Source: JAEUSE01 sp964648985
GTDB taxonomy: Bacteria; Patescibacteriota; Doudnabacteria; UBA920
Reading direction: 5' to 3'
Assembly (NCBI GenBank): GCA_964648985.1
Contig: CAZYMS010000015.1
Coordinates: 1 to 34,653, forward strand
Length of the DNA: 34,653 nt
Shown here: positions 29,258 to 34,653 of the stretch, in pieces
Numbering within the stretch: the first letter of the stretch is position 1
Layout of the letters: the number at the start of each line of letters is the position of its first letter
The notes under the pieces: generated by a model
Databases searched by the model: none
What the model saw: the letters and a program-made list of their open reading frames with translations, nothing else
Told to the model about the DNA's origin: nothing
Position numbers and translations under genes: made by a program

Positions 29258-31033
29258 ATGAAGAAAACAATTAACGTAAATTTAGCGGGACGCATATTCT
29301 ACGTAGAGGAAGATGCGTATCCAGTACTGGATACCTACCTAAGTAACGTAAAAAATCATTTTGCAAAATTCGCGGATAGCGAAGAAATTTTGCGTGATAT
29401 AGAAGCCCGCATCGCTGAGCAACTCATGCCTGAAGACAAAGAGACACAACCCATAGTAAACCTGGGATCTGTTCAAAGTATAATAGTGGGAATGGGCAAG
29501 CCAGAAGACTTTAGTGAAACAGAGCAAGGCCTACCTGAAAAAGAAACAACTGATAAACCCAAGGCAGATGCCACCACCCGACGACGGCTGTTTCGTGATG
29601 GCGATAAACCTATTTTAGGTGGTGTAGCCAGTGGTATAGCTGCATATTTCGATATTGATCCGCTTTGGGTTCGGCTGGCGTTTGTAGCCGTTGCCTTTCT
29701 CGGGGGATCTGCAGTAGCCATATATATAGTACTTTGGATTATTGTGCCGGAGGCAGAAACAGCATCACAGAAACTAGAAATGAAGGGTGACCGACCTACG
29801 CTCAAAGCAATAGAAAAAACAGTTAAAGAAAAAATTATCGACAATGCCGAAGCACGTAAGGGTGCGCGCAGAGTTGGTGGGTTTATTCATGAAATAGTAA
29901 ATCGCCTTGGTGGAATTGTTAAAAAACTTGTGTATGTAGCCGTGCGGCTTGTTGGTGCTGTCATTCTTATTGGTTCATCTCTTGCCATAGTCGGCCTCAT
30001 AATAGGCACTATTGGCCTTATCGCTTCGGGCAGTTCTCCGTATGTAGAATTTCCCTTACGCGACTTCTTTGGCCATGGTCTGTTCTACCTTACCGTGCTT
30101 GTAGCATTCTTTGCGGCCTTTGTTCCTCTCATTTTTCTCAGCCTTGCTGGTACAAGCCTTGCTACCAAAAAGAACAGATTCCATATTGCTTCTACTGCAA
30201 GTCTACTTGCGCTTTGGATTATTGCAGTAGCGAGTGGGGCCGCACTTGCTGCACGCACCGCACCTCGCATACAGGAATTTATAGAGACCAGCCCAGAGTA
30301 CAGAGTTATTACTACAAATAGAGCGCTTGATGCATTTACGGGTGTTGCGCTGGAAAATGATGTGCAGGTTACGTTACAACAGGGCACTACTTACAACATA
30401 CAAATAGACGCAGTAGAGAAAGAACAAACTCGCATGCGCATGCAAGTAAAAGACGGAATACTCACTGTATCAAAACAAAATACGAGCAAAGACCAGTGGT
30501 GCATATTCTGTATTCATAGACGCCCACATATAACCATTACTGCTCCACTATTTTCGAGCATCACTGCACAAAATGCAGTATCAATAGACGGAAACAAACT
30601 AACCACGGACTCCGTGACCGTACACCTTTCCAACGGCAGTCGCGCAAATCTAGACGTAAATACTACTTCCATAGATGTGCTTGCGGAAAATGCTTCACGC
30701 GCAGTATTCAGTGGTACTACGACAAATGCAAAACTAGAGGGGCGCAATGCAGGATGGATAAACACGGAGGGCCTGATTGCTGCCAGTGTGAAAGCAGAAG
30801 CACTTAATGCATCCCGTATAACACTGAACGCAACGGATAGCCTTATAGCAAACGCCCGTAATGGAAGCCGCATTGAATACACGGGTACTCCCGCACATCT
30901 CGAGGGCAACGCAAAACAACAAAATGAATATACTGGCGAAAATAATACTATAAATACCATTCTTGAACCAACCCCGCCCACTAAAACACCCACCCCCGCA
31001 GTAACCCCCATTCCAGCACTCCCTAAAAGATAA
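29258..31033 (+). CDS. PspC-domain membrane protein with C-terminal GIN (DUF2807) beta domain
   Basis: A 591-residue protein. Residues 1-90 ('MKKTINVNLAGRIFYVEEDA') are a soluble N-terminal domain like that of Bacteroidetes PspC proteins. PspC follows at 108-165 ('RDGDKPILGGVASGIAAYFD'), with the first membrane segment near 138-163. Further segments lie near 225-255, 270-297 and 310-333. Residues about 345-560 form a Gly/Asn-rich beta helix with repeated 'NGSR', 'NASR' turns, typical of the GIN/DUF2807 adhesin-like fold, then a Pro/Thr tail. It probably senses or buffers envelope stress under PadR control. A strong terminator follows. Confidence 0.88.
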   Translation: MKKTINVNLAGRIFYVEEDAYPVLDTYLSNVKNHFAKFADSEEILRDIEARIAEQLMPEDKETQPIVNLGSVQSIIVGMGKPEDFSETEQGLPEKETTDKPKADATTRRRLFRDGDKPILGGVASGIAAYFDIDPLWVRLAFVAVAFLGGSAVAIYIVLWIIVPEAETASQKLEMKGDRPTLKAIEKTVKEKIIDNAEARKGARRVGGFIHEIVNRLGGIVKKLVYVAVRLVGAVILIGSSLAIVGLIIGTIGLIASGSSPYVEFPLRDFFGHGLFYLTVLVAFFAAFVPLIFLSLAGTSLATKKNRFHIASTASLLALWIIAVASGAALAARTAPRIQEFIETSPEYRVITTNRALDAFTGVALENDVQVTLQQGTTYNIQIDAVEKEQTRMRMQVKDGILTVSKQNTSKDQWCIFCIHRRPHITITAPLFSSITAQNAVSIDGNKLTTDSVTVHLSNGSRANLDVNTTSIDVLAENASRAVFSGTTTNAKLEGRNAGWINTEGLIAASVKAEALNASRITLNATDSLIANARNGSRIEYTGTPAHLEGNAKQQNEYTGENNTINTILEPTPPTKTPTPAVTPIPALPKR

Positions 31034-31040
31034 AAAACGG

Positions 31041-31079
31041 AAATATAAAACTCCCGCAATGTGCGGGAGTTTTATATTT
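31041..31079. terminator. Bidirectional terminator, 18-bp stem
   Basis: AAATATAAAACTCCCGCA pairs completely with its complement across a three-base loop (ATG at 31059-31061). A/T-rich arms give a T-tract on both strands. It separates the converging pspC-like gene and the 31093 gene. Confidence 0.93.
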
Positions 31080-31092
31080 AAAAAAATACAGA

Positions 31093-31491
31093 TTACTTTG
31101 TGGTACTTGGGGTAGTAGAAGGCTTTGCAGGAGTAGTTTTGGTTGTAGGAGCAGGCATAGCATCTTCTTCTACATTGGACTGGGGCAATGCCTGAGTGCG
31201 ACCACCGGCACCGTAGAACATGACATCGCCACCATTCATGCGCATTACGCCATGCTGCAAGCGAGGGCCATGCATACCTCCTCCGTATCCGCCACCATTG
31301 ATAAACGTACCTTTAAACTCGCCGAGTTTAAATCCAATAGCAAAGATAATCACCATAATAAGAAGGGCGAGCAACCAGCGAAGTAATAAATATTTGCCAG
31401 TAGTCCACTGACCATGTGCGCAGCACATGCCTGAATTCTGACAATGAGCGCAGTTCATACCTTGTTCGTTTTGCATTTTATTTAAGTCCAT
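31093..31491 (-). CDS. Small Cys-rich membrane protein, unknown function
   Basis: A 132-residue protein. The N-terminus has 'CAHCQNSGMCCAHG' (Cys14, 17, 23, 24, with His16 and His26), a possible metal-binding cluster. A single membrane segment spans 34-55, then a Gly/Met-rich stretch ('NGGGYGGGMHGPR') and a Thr/Pro/Lys tail with low complexity. I do not recognise a family. It probably faces the cytoplasm with its Cys end, but topology is uncertain. Confidence 0.65.
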   Translation of the reverse strand: MDLNKMQNEQGMNCAHCQNSGMCCAHGQWTTGKYLLLRWLLALLIMVIIFAIGFKLGEFKGTFINGGGYGGGMHGPRLQHGVMRMNGGDVMFYGAGGRTQALPQSNVEEDAMPAPTTKTTPAKPSTTPSTTK

Positions 31492-31547
31492 ATAAGATTT
31501 AATGATTACCTTTTTACTATACCATTTATTAAAACAGAATTCTATAA

Positions 31548-31817
31548 CTATTCTTCATTATTTAATGCGCCGCGCTTCTGTATCCACCTGCGCTTTAACG
31601 GTGGAATAGTAATAGTAGAAAGGAGGAAACCAGCGACTGGCACCAGGGCTTTAAGCGCTGCATTAATATCTTGAATAGCATATATCCATGCAAACGCTAT
31701 TACATATGTAAATACAGCAATAATCCCACGGCGATACCAGCTTGTTTCCCACGCTTTGTCTAACTCAACTTTCCTATTTCGTGCTGCAATTTTTCTAAAC
31801 TCCTGTTCGTAATCCAT
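31548..31817 (-). CDS. Small two-segment membrane protein, unknown function
   Basis: An 89-residue protein with membrane segments near residues 30-48 and 55-75. 'ELDKAWETSWYRRGIIAVFT' and 'ALVPVAGFLLSTITIPPLKR' are a pattern I recall from several uncharacterised small membrane proteins of CPR and other bacteria, with no known function. It starts 19 bp after the pirin stop and is probably cotranscribed with the pirin and DUF3137-like genes. Confidence 0.65.
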   Translation of the reverse strand: MDYEQEFRKIAARNRKVELDKAWETSWYRRGIIAVFTYVIAFAWIYAIQDINAALKALVPVAGFLLSTITIPPLKRRWIQKRGALNNEE

Positions 31818-31836
31818 GTATCTATAAAAATATTAA

Positions 31837-32544
31837 TTAAACTGGAACCTCTATAGCAAGCACTGTTGATTGCTCTCTGCCCTCTACCATACAAGATGAT
31901 ACACCCTCAATACCAAGGGCATCACGTCTAAACAAAAGCTCTTCCCCTATTTGGACCTGTCCAGATATGACAAAGAGATACACTGCAGTATTTAGCGCAT
32001 GTGACTTATAGGTTCGTGAGGTGTGCGGTGCCAATTCTGTAATTGAAAACCAAGCTTTCTGAAATATTTTCAAACTCTCCGCTTCGGCGTCTGGAGACAC
32101 CAGTAGCTGCCACGAGTTAGGCCGGGTAGAAATATCAAATTTCTTTTCTTCGTACCGAGGAGCAAGTCCCTGCCGTTCTGGAAGTATCCAAATTTGCAAA
32201 AGCTCGAGCTGCTCCTCACTTGATGCATTGTATTCGCTATGGGTTACGCCGGTGCCAGCAGACATAATCTGCACTTCACCCACAGTAACCACCCCGCTGC
32301 CTCCACTACTATCCTCATGAGCGACTGAACCCTTAAGGGGGATAGTAACTATTTCCATGTTTTCGTGACTATGAGGCGGAAAACCTTCGCCAGGCATAAT
32401 AAGATCGTCATTCAAAACCCGCAGAGCACCAAACTGGACCCGTTCCGGATTGTACCAATTATTGAAACTAAAACTGTGCCGACCTACCAGCCATCCTGCC
32501 GATGTAAGGCCGCGTGTTTCACTTTTGTGTAGTATTGTTTTCAT
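31837..32544 (-). CDS. Pirin-family bicupin
   Basis: A 235-residue pirin of the YhaK/YhhW type: 'GRHSFSFNNWYNPERVQFG', metal ligands in 'GEGFPPHSHENMEIVT' (His58, His60 region) and a later Glu/His ('VTHSEYNAS'), with the C-terminal cupin ('AVYLFVISGQVQIGEEL'). Such proteins bind a metal ion and may act as quercetinases or redox sensors; the role here is unknown. Its ATG overlaps the stop of the DUF3137-like gene by four bases. Confidence 0.92.
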   Translation of the reverse strand: MKTILHKSETRGLTSAGWLVGRHSFSFNNWYNPERVQFGALRVLNDDLIMPGEGFPPHSHENMEIVTIPLKGSVAHEDSSGGSGVVTVGEVQIMSAGTGVTHSEYNASSEEQLELLQIWILPERQGLAPRYEEKKFDISTRPNSWQLLVSPDAEAESLKIFQKAWFSITELAPHTSRTYKSHALNTAVYLFVISGQVQIGEELLFRRDALGIEGVSSCMVEGREQSTVLAIEVPV

Positions 32545-33422
32545 ATACCTTTATCTGTAAATACTTCATGCATTGCTTTAACACTCCCCTGTAAACGCGC
32601 CAGTACTGGTACAAAATTCTTCGTAACATACTGTATTAGCGCAAAAAGCTTTTGTAACTCTACGCGATTGGCACGAGTACCCGGACCAAATACATATATT
32701 TCTTTTCCCACACACTCAAAACTATATTCGTACCATACCTCTTCTATGTGCTCTACAATCTGTGGTGTAAATAGTTGCAAAGATTCTATTTCCAGCTTGC
32801 GCTCTGTATACAAAGCTCGCCGCTTTTCCGCCAAGATAGGGAGCGGCACTTCAACAAGTTTTGCGCGACTCAAAATGTGATTATCAAACCAGTCAGTTTC
32901 TACGGCAAACAACACGTGGGGCAAAGTCACTCCAACTTCTATTTTTGCCAAAGTACTTGTATAGTGTGTGCTCTTTTTTCCCCGGCCGATAGCATAGGAA
33001 AAGCTACCAATAAGCGCGGAGCGCCCTCCCAAATTCCCCTGAAGCACACTGTTCAATTGATGACCGTGACCCACCTGAAGTAACGTGGTGTGCAATGTTT
33101 CTACTGACAACTCAGGTACATACTCCCACCCCCACCCATGAGCGATACTTTTGTAAAAATAAGTGCGGCCGTTAGTATATATTACTGCGCTAAAGATGAC
33201 TGTGCATCCCAAAAAGCTTCCAATGGCTGTCCACCCAAGACCAGGAGTAATCCCAGCAAATACTGCGTAACCCACGAGCAGCAATACAATGCCAATATAT
33301 ACAGAAATAATAAGAGTCTTGTACTTCGCATACCAGACCTTTGCATACGCACTCGACGCATGGTCTACATCCATATACGGTATAAGCGGTATTTCCAACA
33401 AGGTTGTAAAAGGGTTTTCCAT
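32541..33422 (-). CDS. DUF3137-like membrane protein
   Basis: A 293-residue protein. Two membrane segments occur at about 36-56 and 65-83, followed by a soluble domain with 'LIGSFSYAIGRGKKSTHYTS' and 'VFGPGTRANRVELQKLFALI', which resembles DUF3137 proteins. Function is unknown. It overlaps the pirin gene (ATGA) and is transcribed divergently from tsaD. A TACAAT box (33430-33435) lies 7 bp before the ATG. Confidence 0.6.
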   Translation of the reverse strand: MENPFTTLLEIPLIPYMDVDHASSAYAKVWYAKYKTLIISVYIGIVLLLVGYAVFAGITPGLGWTAIGSFLGCTVIFSAVIYTNGRTYFYKSIAHGWGWEYVPELSVETLHTTLLQVGHGHQLNSVLQGNLGGRSALIGSFSYAIGRGKKSTHYTSTLAKIEVGVTLPHVLFAVETDWFDNHILSRAKLVEVPLPILAEKRRALYTERKLEIESLQLFTPQIVEHIEEVWYEYSFECVGKEIYVFGPGTRANRVELQKLFALIQYVTKNFVPVLARLQGSVKAMHEVFTDKGI

Positions 33423-33429
33423 ATGTTCT

Positions 33430-33435
33430 ATTGTA
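33430..33435 (-). promoter_or_regulatory. -10 box (TACAAT) of the DUF3137-like gene
   Basis: TACAAT on the minus strand, 7 bp before ATG 33422; the -35 region is poor. The message would be leaderless. Confidence 0.4.
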
Positions 33436-33459
33436 AATTAAAAACTGCTTTTTGCCGAA

Positions 33460-33488
33460 TTGCCGATTGGGGTAGCTTACGGTAAAAT
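33460..33488 (+). promoter_or_regulatory. tsaD promoter
   Basis: -35 TTGCCG (33460-33465), 17-bp spacer, -10 TAAAAT (33483-33488). The start ATG (33498) is 9 bp away, so the leader is at most a few bases. No Shine-Dalgarno sequence fits. Confidence 0.7.
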
Positions 33489-33497
33489 ACCCATACT

Positions 33498-34653
33498 ATG
33501 AGTACGAAAAAGCCTGCCACCATACTTGCCATAGAAACCAGCTGCGATGAAACCGCTGCCAGTGTTTTGCGTGGAGTTGTAGATGCGAAGAACCCGTCTT
33601 TTAAAGCGCTGTCCAACGTAGTTCGTTCGCAAATAAAAATACATAGTAAGTTTGGTGGCGTTGTACCCGAGGTGGCTGCCCGCGCTCACGTAAAAGCCAT
33701 CCGCCCTGTTGTTGAAAAAGCTTTAGCTGATGCTGGCGTTTCTCTCACGTCTCAAGGCTCACGTCTCAAGGCTGGCATCGACTATATTGCCGTGACTTCT
33801 GGTCCCGGACTCATGCCTTCGCTACTCGTAGGTGTTGAATTTGCAAAAGCACTTTCTTTTGCTACCGGTATTCCGCTAATTAGCGTGAACCACATGGAAG
33901 GGCACTTATACTCACCTTTCGGCGAGTCAATTTCTAATTTTCAATTTTCAATTTTCAAAGAAAGAAAAAGCCCTGCTGGAACGAAGATGTATACGCCGAA
34001 AGTTGCGTTTCCCATACTGTCCTTAATAGTGAGCGGAAAACACACCACACTAGTGGTACAAAATAACGAAAGTCACTATAAAGCGCTTGGTGACACAGTA
34101 GACGATGCTGCTGGTGAAGCATTTGATAAGGTTGCGAAACTACTTGAACTCCCCTATCCTGGAGGACCACAAATAAGCAGACTGGCCGAGCAAGGCGAAA
34201 CAGTAGCGCGACTGCCGAGACCAATGATCCACGATAAAAGCTACGACTTTTCCTTTTCCGGCCTCAAAACAGCCGTACTGTACTATCTACAATCCCAGCA
34301 CCCTGCCTCTACCCTTCCCCGAACTCGCGGGAAGTTAGAAGGGGTGAAAAATAGTAAAACAAACCTCCACAACCAAAGCTTTGGTCATATATCAGAAAAA
34401 GATAAAGCAAACCTGGCCCGTTCGTTTGAAGAAGCAGTAGTAGATGTACTCGTAACCAAAACCATGCGCGCCTGCAAGCAATATGGATGCAAAACGCTAT
34501 CGCTCTCCGGCGGCGTAGCAGCAAACAAACGGCTCCGCGAAGCACTGCGTGCACAATCTGAAAAAAATAACTTGCAATTTATAGTCCCTGACTTTCGCCT
34601 CTGCACAGACAATGCGGAAATGATAGCTCTTGCCGCCTACTTCAAACTGCGTG
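33498..34653 (+). CDS. tsaD: tRNA threonylcarbamoyladenosine transferase TsaD (C-terminus outside window)
   Basis: The frame is open from ATG 33498 to the window edge (385 codons). TsaD joins threonylcarbamoyl-AMP to A37 of tRNA. The N-terminus 'ILAIETSCDETAASVL' and metal-binding His132 and His136 ('NHMEGHL') are normal, as is 'LSLSGGVAANKRLREAL' late in the protein. The usual SGGHT loop reads SGKHT (179-183). Compared with typical TsaD three low-complexity stretches look inserted: around residues 81-92, 145-165 and 275-300. All keep the frame. They contain short tandem or inverted repeats. The family call is firm. Confidence 0.95.
   Translation, partial: MSTKKPATILAIETSCDETAASVLRGVVDAKNPSFKALSNVVRSQIKIHSKFGGVVPEVAARAHVKAIRPVVEKALADAGVSLTSQGSRLKAGIDYIAVTSGPGLMPSLLVGVEFAKALSFATGIPLISVNHMEGHLYSPFGESISNFQFSIFKERKSPAGTKMYTPKVAFPILSLIVSGKHTTLVVQNNESHYKALGDTVDDAAGEAFDKVAKLLELPYPGGPQISRLAEQGETVARLPRPMIHDKSYDFSFSGLKTAVLYYLQSQHPASTLPRTRGKLEGVKNSKTNLHNQSFGHISEKDKANLARSFEEAVVDVLVTKTMRACKQYGCKTLSLSGGVAANKRLREALRAQSEKNNLQFIVPDFRLCTDNAEMIALAAYFKLR
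33744..33771 (+). repeat. 14-bp tandem duplication inside tsaD
   Basis: CTCACGTCTCAAGG occurs twice in a row (33744-33757, 33758-33771). Fourteen is not a multiple of three, so a second change nearby must have kept the frame. It encodes the 'SLTSQGSRLKAG' stretch. Confidence 0.9.
33936..33956 (+). repeat. Three tandem AATTTTC heptamers inside tsaD
   Basis: AATTTTC repeated three times without gap, followed by AA, encoding part of 'SNFQFSIFK'. Such heptamer runs are common between genes in CPR genomes as I recall; here one lies within a core gene. Confidence 0.85.
34312..34385 (+). repeat. Short inverted repeats within the third tsaD insertion
   Basis: CCCTTC (34312-34317) with GAAGGG (34338-34343), an overlapping stem CTTCCC (34314-34319) with GGGAAG (34329-34334), and the palindrome ACCAAAGCTTTGGT (34372-34385). 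They coincide with the region where TsaD is longer than usual. Confidence 0.5.

Noticed and set aside
1..34653. tRNA, rRNA or other known structured RNA genes
   Set aside because: I looked through the intergenic gaps, most of which are under 150 bp, and saw no tRNA cloverleaf pattern or rRNA, RNase P or tmRNA signature by eye; a covariance-model search would be decisive.

Overview
This 34.65 kb window looks like a chromosomal segment of a Candidate Phyla Radiation (Patescibacteria) bacterium, probably a Parcubacteria-like lineage. The reasons are indirect: very compact genes, many small membrane and lipoprotein genes of families common in that group (for example a lipoprotein with the 'CTMEARQCPDGSYVGR' Cys-rich motif), few biosynthetic genes, and the standard code with TGA used as stop (for example the ATGA overlap at 25497-25500). 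There is no rRNA or tRNA gene to fix the taxonomy. Most genes lie on the minus strand.

Left part (1-10.9 kb): a partial secreted LCAT-like acyltransferase/lipase with accessory beta domains, then small membrane proteins, a YwbE-family protein, a Nudix-like protein with a damaged Nudix box, a YdjM-type membrane hydrolase, a PlsC-like acyltransferase, a lipoprotein, a C39-like peptidase, DUF1294 and DUF1905 proteins, and an internally deleted pseudogene of pterin-4a-carbinolamine dehydratase. An ArsR regulator, Smr, DUF167, DUF2177 and DUF2726 genes follow, separated by four copies of a palindrome centred on TTCGCGCGAA.

Defence region (10.3-20.2 kb): a DUF2726 nuclease-like gene and an Mrr-type endonuclease sit next to one tightly packed operon of fic, hsdM, a small C-terminally anchored membrane protein, hsdS, a trypsin-like protein that has apparently lost its catalytic His segment, and hsdR. 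Gaps are 1-8 bp. A near-consensus promoter lies directly before fic and an intrinsic terminator after hsdR. This six-gene type I locus is the best candidate for an unusual system.

Right part (20.2-34.65 kb): two membrane-anchored proteins of unknown function, two Pif1-family helicases (one with an N-terminal membrane anchor, the other with duplicated Myb-like helices and an in-frame 114-bp palindromic insertion), SGNH hydrolase, TspO, RadC, a PadR-PspC/GIN envelope stress pair, pirin, a DUF3137-like protein, and partial tsaD, which carries apparent in-frame insertions.

Several promoters lie only 6-12 bp from the start codon, so leaderless or very short leader transcripts appear common here. 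All family assignments were made by eye from motifs and remembered families; no database search was run.
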